A stretch of DNA of 64,000 nt from Cryptomeria japonica. Its lineage: Eukaryota > Streptophyta > Pinopsida > Cupressales > Cupressaceae. A program made the position numbers and the translations under genes. The notes beneath the pieces are model-generated. The model searched no databases. It was not told the origin of the DNA and saw nothing but the letters and a program-made list of their open reading frames with translations. The number at the start of each line of letters is the position of its first letter. Position 1 is the first letter of the stretch. The DNA lies in assembly GCF_030272615.1 (NCBI RefSeq), contig NC_081411.1:214059654-214123653 (forward strand), written 5' to 3'. Positions 1 to 11,524 of this stretch are shown here, piece after piece.

Positions 1-705
1 CCTTCCTAGAATGAAACCATTTTGTTGATGGGAGATAAGAGAGGGCAATAAACTCAACAATATAGAAGTCAAGACCTTAGAAATGATTTTGTAAAAAGAG
101 TTACATAGATTGATGGGCCTGAAAGTTTGAAAATCTACCACTCCAGGGCATTTAGGGAAGATAACCAAGAAAGTAGCATTAAGCTCCTTAAGAAGGCACC
201 TGGACCCAAAAAATTCTTTGACAACATTCACTACTTCATTAACAACTATTTCCCAAAAATATTGAAAAAAGAACATGGGGAAGTCATTAGGTCCCAGAGC
301 CTTATTGTCTTCAAAGGAAAAAATAACTCTTTTGATTACTTGTCTTGATAGGATGGAGGAAAGCATTTTATTATCTTATTCCTTGACAAGACTTGGAATG
401 GCTCCTGTTAAGGTATCTTGAATCTCACTATTAATACCACCATTTGCCTTAAGGAGATTCTTAAAGAAAATGACAATATTTTTTCTGATGTCTTCCTCCT
501 TATCAAACCTACTACCATTGTAATCAATATAAGAAATTCTATTAGCTGCCCTATGTTTAAGAGTTGTCATGTGAAAATACCTATTATTTTTTATCTCCAA
601 CCGAGAGTCATAGGGCTCTTGATATTTGTTTCTAGAATTCTTCTTCTTTTGATATGATGTCATGCATCTTTCCAAGCAGTTCATTTTCCTTAGATTTATT
701 ATCAA
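1..705 (-). pseudogene. LINE ORF2 reverse transcriptase, N-terminal part
   Basis: The minus strand at 705-376 reads the linker before the fingers (NRYFHMTTLKHRAANRI). From about 348 to 1 it reads the canonical LINE RT segment: DNKALGPNDFP, NATFLVIFPKCPG, FRPINLCNSFYKIISKVL and QQNGFILGR. These are the first conserved RT blocks. The YxDD catalytic block would lie beyond base 1. A frame break separates the two parts near 350. Confidence 0.88.
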
Positions 706-870
706 CTATATATCCTTCCAACTGGATTTTCTCCTAGATATCCTTGATTTCCATCTGTAACTTTGACTTCATTCCAAAAATGTTCCCAACCATTTCTTTG
801 TTCCAAATTCTAACTTTTTTTTTCACCTCCCTCAATCTTTTGGAAACCCTAAACATAGCAGTTCCTAAAA

Positions 871-1671
871 CTAAGATATGAACCACCATTTTCTAACTTT
901 CTCAAAGATCTTAGGGTGAGACAGACACATTTGTTCAAATCTGAAAGGAAAATTCCTCTTTGTGTGGATGAGATTCACCACAAAACTTCTAGGGAAGTGA
1001 TCAGAGCCAATCCTTGAGATGACTTTTAAGGAGCATAAATAATATAAGAACCATTGATTTGAAATTAAAGTTCTATCTAGCCTAACTTGAATCAACTCAT
1101 TAGTTATTCTCCTATTTGACCAAGTGTAAAAAGCACCTTGAAGGTCAATATTTGTAAGCACCTGAGAGTTGATGAAGTCCAAAAGGTCCATTTTTCTTTA
1201 CAAATTTCATTTGAGAGCCTCCAAATTTTTCACTATCCTGGAATGGAGTATTACAATCACCCATCACAATCCAAATTTCATTATAGAACTTTCTTCAAAA
1301 TGCCATAAGATCTTGCTAGAAAATATTTCTTGTGCCTCTACCATTAGGAGCATAGATGTTGGAATGGATCCAACAAAAAATATCTTTGATATGAGAAAAT
1401 TTGGTGGCTATATGATGAGCTCTTTCAAAAATCGGTTCTCCTCTAATGAGGTTCAAGTTCCAAAAGTTACAATTCTTCCAGACGCTCCCTTAGAGCTATT
1501 ACCATGCACCCCACAAAATTTAAACATTTTGATCTTTTCAACTTTTTATTTTGATATTTTAGATTCTTGAACCAATAAAATATCTGATTTATGATCCCTA
1601 GCCTAATTTTGCAAAATATCCTGCTTATGGAGGCTATTAGAGCCCCTTATGTTCCAAGACATAATCTTCAT
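871..1671 (-). pseudogene. LINE ORF2 endonuclease (EEP family) remnant
   Basis: The frame at 1671 begins MKIMSWNIRGSN, the usual start of the exonuclease-endonuclease-phosphatase domain that nicks target DNA in plant LINEs. After frameshifts and stops between about 1600 and 1195 the same domain resumes at 1191-871 with the paired motifs AFYTWSNRR, RLDR and GSDH, the C-terminal catalytic block of the fold. The reading frame is broken several times, so no active enzyme is expected. Confidence 0.85.
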
Positions 1672-2482
1672 ATTTTGCCTGAGGAATGGAGTTTGCAAAT
1701 CTCTGGTATGGTTTTCTACAAACCATCTGCAATATCCTGAAAGATTTCCTTCTCCTTGTACCATTTCAAGGACTTTCTTCCTTGAATACCCTTTGAGGCT
1801 CCACAATCTGCCTTGGATCTTGACCTTGTAGAGACTCCTAATGGATTTTCCTACTATTTGTTCTTTTTTCTCTCCTTGCATGTTTGAGAATAATCCTCCT
1901 CTATTTCTGAATCTTTAGGATAGAGGTTCTATTTTCTTGGTTCCCAATCTTCGTCTGGAAGTCCTCTCTAGGATAGAGGCAAGGTGTCCATTATTCCAAG
2001 ATGATTCTGAACTAAGTTCTCACTTGGGTCTCCTTGATTTCTACTGGAGTTGCCATACATATCCTTAACAAATTCAGGGGAATTCACAGATATGTAGCTC
2101 CTAGAGGAAACTTGGCTTGGAGTTTCCTTGGTGTTAGAAACCGCAAAAATACAGGGAACCCTGATATCCACATTCTAGTTGATTTCCTTGAATGGGATAG
2201 AATATTCTTGGCTATGGATGTCTTCTAGGCTCGTAACACCCAACTCCATATCACCTAAGTCAAGGATTGGCATATTGATGATTGGCTCCTGGTTTTCCAT
2301 GTCCACCTGGTTCTTAGGAACATTCTCCTTTTCCGAGGTCTCCAAGGGCTTAACAATATTGTTACTATCTTTTTCCCAATTTAGTTGGGCTGCATTTCCA
2401 TTCCCTTCCCCTTTATCCTTTATTTTTCAAACTCACTTGTGCTTAGGCTGAGGCATCTCTTTCTCCTTCCTGACATTTAATT

Positions 2483-3531
2483 GGCATCTCTTAGCCCAAT
2501 GTCTCAATTTCCTGCATTTGAAGCATACAAAAAGGATTGGTTCAAACTTAATGGCTTGAACCCATGGACCCAACTTGGATTGTATTTCAATAGATGATGG
2601 TGAATCTGCATTCTAGGACACACCAGCACAAATTATAGGAAACACCAGCCTCCTCCTAGTCATTATCATAGGATCTATAGACACAAGTTCTCCAGAAGAA
2701 TTAGCCAAGCCATTAAAAATATCTTCATTCACATATTCCATTGGAAGGCTGGGAAGTATAACCCACACTAGGACATTTTTAAAAATGGATTCTAAAAGAT
2801 CCAAGTTAGTAGTGCATTTCTTAAGAGCTAAGGAGGACTTGCCATTAACCCAAGGACCTCCACTTCTAACAGCCTGAATATCTTCCTTGCATGAAAACTC
2901 AAAGGCAAAATAGCCTTTAGGAAGGGAAGAGACAAGAACCTGGCCATTAGTTATCCACTTCCTTTTGACAAAGGCTCTCACTACTTCAATGTTAGGCTTG
3001 GGGCCCATAAATTTACCAACCGACATCTTGTCCATAAGAGATATTTTTTGGTTAATAACCATATTAAAGGAACATAAATGGAAAACTTACCCTTTAAGGA
3101 TCAGATATATTGTTGACTGGTGGGAACACTCATTTTCTACTAGGTTTCACTCTGAATAGTGACGACCAAGGTTTATGTTTGGGAACAACATTTCCATCAT
3201 CCCCCACCGCATTTTGGACTTTCTTAGCATTTCCCTATCCTTTAGAAGGGTCCTCATGGGCATCACGGATATTGGGAATAGGGGAAACCACCTGAGATGG
3301 TTTTTTCTTTTCATTTTCTCGATGAGAGTTGCCATCAGATGAAAAACCCTTCCCCCCCAGATCCACCTGAATATTCTTTCCAGGGTTGGGTTCTGTTGTC
3401 TCCTCCTTTCCTTGCTTGTCACGCGGTCCATCCATGGATTCTGCTTGTGATTCCTCAGATCCTGCACTGCCACTTCCATTTCCGCTGTTCAAAATTTCAA
3501 AAATCTCATTCTCTCGCTTCTCCTGCTCCAT
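2483..3531 (-). pseudogene. LINE ORF1 remnant (DUF4283-like and CCHC zinc knuckle)
   Basis: The frame opens with MEQEKRENEI at 3531 and runs to about 3235 as a charged, Gly/Ser-rich leader, then shifts. The 3062-2613 frame carries the DUF4283-type pattern (KRKWITNGQVLVSSLPKGYF, then FKNVLVWVILPSLPMEY). Downstream, C-x2-C-x4-H-x4-C is visible as CFKCRKLRHWAKRC at 2525-2483. In plant LINEs this protein binds the element RNA. At least one frameshift near 3200 breaks it. The function is assigned from family layout, not from activity. Confidence 0.8.
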
Positions 3532-3559
3532 GTTTATTTTTTATTTTTTTTATTATCTT

Positions 3560-5890
3560 TTGGTGAATAATCTAAGATAACACATTTAATTGTGTAGTGT
3601 TTCAGACAAATTTGATGCAACTGTTTATCCTCTTCAAGTTCTCCTAATCAAAATGTTTTCACAGATCCTCCACAAATCCTCTTCTTAATTGCTTCTTATT
3701 TTTAGATGATATTTTATTGTTCTTAAATGTACTAATGATATCTTTAAATAACAACACATATTAAAATACTAGACAAATATGTTCTGAGTGAAGTCATTTG
3801 TAATGATTTCATCTATTAATACAATTTTTGAATATATGAATTTAATAATAACAATTGAACTGCAGATTGGAGAGATGTGCATATGAACACAATTAACCAA
3901 TTCTATCTTGAATGTTTTCATAGAATTGTAACCATGATCACCATTTTTAATTCTTTCTTCCATGATTACATCAATGACATCTAAAATTCTATAAATTGTC
4001 GATTTAAATAACTAAACCCTATTCTTAAAATAAATAAAAAAAAAAAATAGATCTTAGACTATAGTGCATAGAACCAGATGCATCTAAGAAACTAATCTAA
4101 GTGTCATTTTTTTGCTTATTACCACATAAATGTCAATACAAAAACTCTTTATAGAGTCTTTTGTAGTTCCTTAGAAATTAAAAAGGCTAACAATATTTAT
4201 CTAAGCATTGACTAGTTAAGACCTCTAGCACTTGATTAAGTTACATGCAAATATCAACACACTACCCAAGATTAGTGAGATCAAGAAGAACAAAGGCCTT
4301 GATACAAGACAAATTTTCCCTTTGCCCAAAAGTTAAACAAGAAAGCATTTTAATTTAGAAATATTTTTATGTTGGAACACAAAAGGTAAAGTATTATGCC
4401 AACTAAAGACTTCAATTTTTTGTTTCACAATTCTTGTCACATCCTTGTTAGCTACCTTGATGACTGTTCTTGGAGACAAATAAACAAATAAATAACTAAT
4501 AATAATAAAAAGCTAACATATCCTTCAAAGAGGACAAGATATCATTCATCTAGGAAGGGATGGTGTCAGTATGGGTACCGCGTGAAGGTAGGGGCATTTG
4601 TTAATGTGGGTAAGACTAGCTACAAAGATGGTATGGGCATCCTTCATCTCTTAAATGCTTTAGAAAGTTTCAAGCAAGGTAGGTAGCATGTGTAAATTCA
4701 AGACTACCATATTTGACCATGTTGTTCTTTCCTACGCTCTAGGGAGAAGTTTCTAAAATAGACATGGAAGGAAATTAAAATAGGGAACAATAAAGGTTGA
4801 CCAACAATGTAGAAAATGATTACAAATCTAATTAGTAGTTTGGCGTGACAATTGGAAGAGGATCATAAATAGGAGAATAAAATGCTAAGAGAATGCAATA
4901 AAAAGGGGCATGGAAAGAGAAAATATGGGATGTGAAGAGATGGAAGGAGAAATTGTGTAGGAAGTGGAGTAGAAAAGTGCAAGCAATTGAGGAAAATTCC
5001 AAAGGATTATAGAGAAATAATGTGAGAGATATTGATGGACAAAATATGTGGAAAGGAAAGAGAAAAATGAGGAAAAAAAAAGGCAAGGGAGAAAAGGTGA
5101 AGATGCTCTAAACGTTCCCCAAAGCCTAAATGATGAATAATTCTCATCAATGAGGGTGTGTAAATAGAGAATAATATAGAGGGAGGAATAAGACAGAAGC
5201 AAAATTATGAATAAAAATCTTATTTAGCAATACTTTTTGTGTGTGTTAAATATTCTTGATTTAGTTACATATTGTTACGCTAGTTTTGGAGAGTCAAGTT
5301 CTTTTCATTCATCATGAAGATATAAATCATATGGGGGATCAGAATTTGTTTTGGAGTCTTCTAATCTATTATTTGAATCTTTCCTAACATCTTTTGGTGG
5401 GTTTGTGTTAAGAAATAAATGCATATGCCCTACATGTTAATATGCATCAATGATAGCTAGAGTTTATTGATTACATTCATGAATATAAATGTAATGGACT
5501 ATAAAAATATTATTTTCATTGTATTTATTCCAATTTTGGTATTGGAACCAATCTAGGATCACTTACGCATGCATATGTATCCTTAAATGTATTTTAAATT
5601 AATATTTTAAAGGGACTATGATGCTAGGTTCCCTAGTCCACTAGGACTATTCTCCTCATGATCATATGCCAATAGTTTGGATGAGATAAGGCTTAAAATA
5701 CGCTGGAAATGACCCAAAAGAAGGCATGCAAAAGAAAGAGTCCAACAAAGAGTGTGAATTTATAAGAAGTTACAATTTAAAACACTAAATTAAAAATTAC
5801 CATTCATTATTTTCCATGTTCTCATGTATAAATACATCATATCACCATGTAACCATCTTAATCATCAATATGCAATTAATAATTTGTCCA
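3560..5890. other. AT-rich intergenic stretch; purine-rich strand at 4830-5110
   Basis: No gene or element with defined ends is visible. Between about 4830 and 5110 the plus strand is nearly all purine-rich GA/AA text, which produces long but meaningless Phe/Ser/Leu-rich open frames on the minus strand. The rest is AT-rich without codon structure. Confidence 0.6.
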
Positions 5891-5894
5891 TATC

Positions 5895-6375
5895 ATCATG
5901 TCCACGTTCTCATGTTCAAATACATCAATGCAATCTTGAGTAGATAAACTTTATAAAGAATGTGCATATAGAAAAATATGTGCCCCTACTTTTCTCACTC
6001 AGTAAGGTAGAACTTTAACCACAACTACTCTAAAAAAAACTTGCATTCTAATATTAGAAAAATATTTTAAAAACATCAAATAAAAGAAAATCAATAATGA
6101 AAGAAACATGAAATCCAATGATGGATGCATTTCCTTTCTAACCTCACATCATACTCCAAACTTGCATAAAGAATTCATTTTCTTCATGTCCTCATGTACA
6201 AATACAACAATGTGTTCTTGAGTAGGTCAACTCTGCATAGCATGCACATATAGAAAAAAATGTGCCCCTAATATCCTTGCTCAATAAGGTAGAGCTCAGA
6301 CCAATACTTACTCTAAAAAATACTTGCATTGCAATATTAATTTTATTGGCAACTTTTTCAATTGCTAGAAATATA
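5895..6375 (+). repeat. Diverged direct tandem duplication, period about 281 bp
   Basis: The text around 5911 (tcatgttcaaatacatcaat) recurs around 6192 (tcatgtacaaatacaacaat). Both copies continue through a ttgagtag...gcacatatag/gcatatagaa...tgtgcccct...gtagaact/gtagagct series to an actctaaaaaa run. A partial third start is seen near 5818. The copies differ by many substitutions, so the duplication is old. Confidence 0.75.
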
Positions 6376-6379
6376 TTAA

Positions 6380-7885
6380 AAATATTGGCCAATCTTTATT
6401 AAAAATTAGAAAATGCATTAATTACCATGGTAAATCATTCCTTTAAAAAATATTTAATTCTTATGAGAAAGTAAGGGTTTGAGTGTTGTATTGATGGGCT
6501 AGTTTGAGATGTAGTGCTTGTGTTTATTATTCATTAATATTTTAAATTGCCCCTAAATTTTTTACACCAATGTTAGTTCTATCTATAATCTTATGTTTTG
6601 CGTTTTATTTCATAAGCCAAAATGTAGCAATAGAGATCCAATGCCCTTGGAGGCCCAAATATAAATCTAGGCCATGTGAGTATTAGAGATCTGGAAGTAT
6701 ATTTTAGCTGATAGAATTTAGAAACGATCATTAGATTATAATTATTTAATGACCAAAATAATTTTTTTGGTTTGATGGGTATATTTTAATTCATAAATAC
6801 AACACTAACCATTAGATTATAACTAAAATCAATGGTGGTGATTAAAAAATTATGATATGGCCCTAAAGTAATAAACAACAATACAAAATTATTATAAAAT
6901 TAATTTTATTTTTGGATATAACTTATAAAACTCAATCAAATATAATCTAATTAGGTATCAAATTTTGTTGTAAATTTTTTAATTTAAAATTTTAATGTAA
7001 TAAATGTTCTGCTATTTTAACTAGAACTAAAATAATATTTTATAAAAAAAGGGTGATTTAGGTTACCTTACAACTTGTACTATTATCTAAATTTTGAGTC
7101 CCCAATTTCAACATTAGCTTATTTGTGAATATTGTCACTAAAAGAATCACTCATTACATGGTACACTATAAATATCTTACATCTTAGTATTGAAAAGAGG
7201 TAATAAATTATGTTTTAGATGTTATAATTTATTCTCTTTATGAGATACATGATAATTGGTTGTAATGATCCAATAGGGATTGCAATTCAAACATAGACAT
7301 GGCCGAATAAGGGGTTTTCTAGATGGAATTTTTAAATCATCAAATGATCAACATAATACATGTTACAATGATGAATTTAATTATTTGAATGCGAACTGTT
7401 AGAGTTATCTTTTATTAGATAATAATAATTTATTTAATTATTGGTCTATTATACTCTATGGTTGAGCTAAATTTAGGAATCTTATAATTCTTTAGGGTTT
7501 TCACCTTTAGGATTTCGAGTATCCTCTTATAAGGATTCTCTCTTTGTATTTTCATAACAACTATATTTATTGAATTGCATTCTTCTTGCACAATCAATAT
7601 GACTCCTCTTTTCTTGATCTCTGAATTCTGGCCTCCATAGCATTTTTGCTTCTCTCCTTCTGTGACAGGTTTGCATGCAGGTGATCTTTGGGAGCTGTAG
7701 AGTTGATTTTTCCTCAACTCCAATATGAGCCTCTATGAAATAAATCTTGTTGATAGATATTTAAATCATAATGTTTCAAGTAATTAAGTGATTTTTTTAT
7801 GTTGGCTATGTGTGAGCATAATGCAAAATTATTTCAACATAGAGAAGAATAAGTGTATTGGTAAACAACTTTAGTTGGATTATAG
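6380..7885. other. AT-rich intergenic stretch, nothing recognised
   Basis: Dominated by AAT/TTA runs. The only change in composition is at about 7590-7720 (less AT-rich, with a minus-strand frame of 97 codons), which has no recognisable motif. Confidence 0.5.
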
Positions 7886-7889
7886 AAGG

Positions 7890-8375
7890 TATTATGTGAA
7901 GCAAAGAAAATAATATTCAAACTGGAACAGAGCAAAACGTTAATCATTGTTGAAGATGTAACTTTTTGAATGTAATTTATTGTCCAATAGAGGTTGGTTC
8001 ATCCTATCAAAAGAGATTGGTGTCTCTTACTAGGTTCGTGCTCTATTTGTGGAAATTGGTGTCTCTAGTAGGTTGGTTCTCACAATTTTTGTAATTGAGG
8101 ATTGGTATCTCTAGAGGGTTGTTGCTTGGAAATATTATAAGATTATGTTATTAGTTTTTGATACTTGATTTGGATAGTAGATCCAAGAAATCCTTCATCA
8201 TGGATTTCCTCCTAAAAGGATTTCCATGTAAATACGATCTTCTCTTATGTGGATGTTTGTGCTTGTTATTGTTGAATTTGTTGTTGTTGTTGTTGCAAAT
8301 TCATTATTATTGATTTTTGAATAATTAAAAGATCTCATTATACTAATTCACCCCCTTCTTAGTAAAATTTGTATT
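7890..8375 (+). mobile_element. Decayed copia-type LTR remnant
   Basis: The segment ends with attcacccccttcttag, the usual 3' trait of many plant copia LTRs and similar to attcacccccctctcaat in the better preserved LTR ending at 41134. Upstream, ggatttcctcctaaaaggat and ttccatgtaaatac match the position of the 'ggtttttccc...ttccacgtaaa' block of such LTRs. The 5' end cannot be placed. Confidence 0.45.
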
Positions 8376-9100
8376 CTCACCAGTCCTAATGCATCTTACA
8401 AAATGAGGTAAATGATAAAATTATTCCAAAGCTAAGAGGTATAAATTATGTTGCATCGCAGGAATCTTTAATCTTATTATTAGAGGACAGATACCTATAT
8501 GAAGTGTTGGGAAGGCAAAGATAGATGACATGCTAGTTGTGTCTCATTTAGCTAATTTATATATCAACCAAAATCCTTCAAATAACTAGATGTACCAATC
8601 TCAATATGAATGCATTTTGGTAGCTAGGAGAAGAAAAACTTATCTAGCATGATACAAACAATACTACTTGGAGAAATTGCTATTTTAGCTAAGGCTTTAT
8701 CAACATGGCAAATACAACCTAGGAAATTCCACTTGGATATGGACATGGAGAGCTCTCTTCTCAAAGAGTACAACATCTCATGTCCAAGGTGTAAAAATAA
8801 GATGAGACATATAAAGACACCAAGTGCCATGCTTAAGAATATTTTTCATATGGTTGGTTTCAAAAAAGAGAAAGAAAACTCTATATGAGGTATCATAAAT
8901 TATCAAGATTGATCAACTGTAGGAACCGTGCTTTATTCACCCACACTTTAAGCATTCTTTCAAGGAAAATCCTTCCAACAAAATAACCTAAGATTTGAGT
9001 AAAATTTTCAAGTTATCTCTTAAGAATTATCAATCTCTAGGATGGGAAAGATCACATCCATAAGTAATTCAAAAGATATACCTCATGAAACACCTTCAGA
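8376..9100. other. Intergenic stretch, possibly element interior
   Basis: Contains one 79-codon plus-strand frame (8649-8888) with a CPRC pair followed by basic text. I cannot assign it to a family. It could be remnant interior of the copia element whose LTR ends at about 8375. Confidence 0.3.
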
Positions 9101-9500
9101 ATGATTTCTGTAAGCCACTTATGATGGATCCATCCTTATCCATCATCAAATCATCAACACCAACAACTACAACTAGATTGATGAAATGTAAGACCATTTA
9201 AAAGAAAAAGAAACACACCCACATGCATAAAAGAATTAAAAGATCCCACAATAAATATTAAAAACTATAAAAGAACCCTAGTCAAAGAAGTAATGTGATA
9301 TAACAAACAACAAAAAAAAATGGCATTGACAAAATCAAGCTCCAATTTGAATTAGAAGCTTCAAATATAATAATTTAATAAATTCATTCGGCACTTTAAA
9401 AGAAAATAAAATTATTTTATTAAAAAATTACACACCATGCTGGATAGACACTCCAAAAATAATAAGAATAAGTTTTAGTCAAGTCTCTCACCAAACAAAA

Positions 9501-9704
9501 ATGACCCGCGTTACGTCCGTGTGGGCCTTACTCTGGGCAGCAAGTTGTAGGAAAGCATACGGCGGCCCCGCGTTCCCAATTGTGCGTATATTGGCAGAGT
9601 CCTTTGAGGAGAAGTTCAAACAGGATCTACATGGCAACTATGTTACTGTGAAGGAGCTCTACATAGGCTTATTAGAATTGAAGACATTGTGGTTCCTGCA
9701 CTGA
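9501..9704 (+). other. Small open frame upstream of kinase locus A, unassigned
   Basis: A 67-codon frame with unusually high CpG for this window (cggcggccccgcgttcc) and a plausible protein-like stretch, ESFEEKFKQDLHGNYVTVKE. The matching DNA in the second copy (about 19965-20105) is decayed by C-to-T changes. It may be an old exon captured next to the kinase, or 5' leader sequence. I do not recognise a family. Confidence 0.3.
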
Positions 9705-9895
9705 TCGTTTTTAGCGGTAAGAGCTACTTTTGGATCAATTAAAGCTTTTAGTAAGTTACTCTCCCCTTCTCTTAATTGGGCACTGCCTGTGTTGAAATGA
9801 GAACTGTTTCGTGATAACAGAGCAATCCCAATCCAATACAAACTTTCATCAATTCGATTCAATTTTATATCTTTGAATTTATATAACCAGGTGAG

Positions 9896-11524
9896 ATGGA
9901 GAAGAGCTGTAAAGCAGAGCTCTGTGGATCAGAATCGAACACTAGGTTTTCTCAGGGAAAAATTAAAAATAAGGAGATAAATGGGCATTGTTTTCTCGGT
10001 CTGGGTAAATTTCTGAGGAAAAAAATTCATACCATATTTGGACGGAGGCCAAAGTTTTCCCCTGCTCAAGAACTCGAAACGGCTAATGTAGAAGTAGAAA
10101 TGTTGGGGACGGAGATCCAACAATCTCCAATTAAGAATGAGATCCAACAATTTCTAATTGCGTTCGAACGAGACGAATTAGTGAGGGCGACAGAAGGGTT
10201 TTCAGTACAAATAGGCCTTGGTGGTTATGGGATTGTTTACCGCGTAAGTTCCTTTTAAAATCTGACTGTCCATTATAGTCTGAAGCAAAATATGATGAAG
10301 CTGATTATGTATAAACATGTTTTGGTAGAAAAGAAGTAGCAGTTAAGGTCTCATACTCTGAAAGTTGTCATTGAATTCTCTAATACCACATTATGTTCTG
10401 CTTTCTAAAGGGAAATCTGTCTGATGGAAGACGCGTGGCAGTGAAGGTCTTGGACAAAGAAAGTTTTCAAGGCAAAGAAGAGTGGCGGAACGAGTTGAAC
10501 ATTCTAAGCAAGCTTGACCATCGAAACATTTCTAAGCTTGTGGGATATTGCTGTGAAGACAATATGATAGTCTATGAGTGTATGGCACGAAGCCTGTCAA
10601 GCGCTCTTTTTGGAAGTAGCCAATGCAATTTTTTCACTTGTCAGTTTTTATTTGATTAAAGGGTTTATCTTGAAAATCTAAATAGCTTTAACCACCATAT
10701 GCAGAAGATAATGAGATGGTTATCGACTGGACAACAAGATTCAAGATCATATTGGATATAATTAGAGGACTCGCCTATCTTCACGAAGGTACAGGCGTGC
10801 CCATAATGCACAAAGACGTCAAGCCGTCCGACATTCTTCTGGATGAAAGTTTCAATGCCAAGATTTCTGATTTTGGCTATGCAATGGCCGACATCAAGCT
10901 ACCGTGGTACGAAGATGTTAGCATCGAAGGAACTCGTGTTGTTAGAACATAGTAAGATGACCCTATCCTCTAACTCTTCATAAGAATGATTAAGGTTAAT
11001 GTATATAGCTGCAAATTTGGGATGGTCATTTTGGGCAGTTGATTAATGCATTTTACTTTACTTGTGTTGGGCATACAGTGGTTACGCAGCTCCGGAGTAT
11101 ATTGCTACCGGTACTCCGAGAATGAAATCAGACATTTACGGCTTTGGGGTGACTGTTTTGAATGTCGTATCTGGCAAACAAGCTATCGACAACAAAAATT
11201 TCCTCTCCGAGAACGTAAGAATTATATGTAGTTACTACGACCGTAGTTTGTAGGGGGTTTAGAAAACTAGTATAACGATTTAATTTATGGTTTGGTGTTT
11301 GACTGCAGGCGCGTAGATTGCATGATAAGCGTCGCCTTACTGAGCTAATAGACCCTCGATTACTCAACGCAGGTTATTCAACTCACTCAAAAAGCATAGC
11401 AGGGACAATCAATATAGCCCTGCAGTGCACTGTTTCGAACGCCAGAAGTCGTCCATCAGCGTCACGTGTGTTGGAGATGCTTTTATCAAAAGATCCCAAT
11501 CGCCACAACACTGGTCAGTGTTGA
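9896..11524 (+). CDS. Receptor-like cytoplasmic Ser/Thr kinase, locus A (intact, 5 exons)
   Basis: Exons read as 9896-10243, 10411-10615, 10705-10951, 11079-11214 and 11309-11524. All junctions are GT-AG and in phase, giving 383 residues. The kinase features are complete: Gly loop GLGGYG, VAVK lysine at 10444-10446, HKD catalytic Asp at 10815-10817, DFG, GYAAPEY, and a C-terminal lobe ending in HNTGQC. There is no signal peptide or membrane span, so a cytoplasmic RLCK-type kinase is likely. One oddity is that the Asn of the HxDxKxxN motif is Asp (KPSD, 10830-10832). The N-terminal 100 residues are basic and low-complexity. The first exon starts at an acceptor (aaccag, just before 9893) shared with locus D, so the upstream helical exons of D have been lost here and ATG 9896 is the first usable start. 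Whether it is transcribed is unknown. Confidence 0.8.

Larger units (their letters stand above)
1..3535 (-). mobile_element. LINE (non-LTR retrotransposon), cut by the window start
   Basis: On the minus strand the pieces follow the order of a plant L1-type LINE: an acidic ORF1 start (3531), a DUF4283-like block (3062-2613), a CCHC zinc knuckle (2525-2483), an endonuclease start (1671) and a reverse transcriptase domain running off the window at base 1. Several frameshifts and stops separate the blocks, so this copy is dead. The true 5' end lies somewhere above 3531 and no TSD can be checked because the 3' end is outside the window. Confidence 0.9.

Noticed and set aside
4832-5202. Minus-strand open frames of 84 and 105 codons rich in Ser, Phe and Leu
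   Set aside because: They arise because the plus strand is purine-rich and so lacks stops on the complement; no motif, no homologous-looking stretch.
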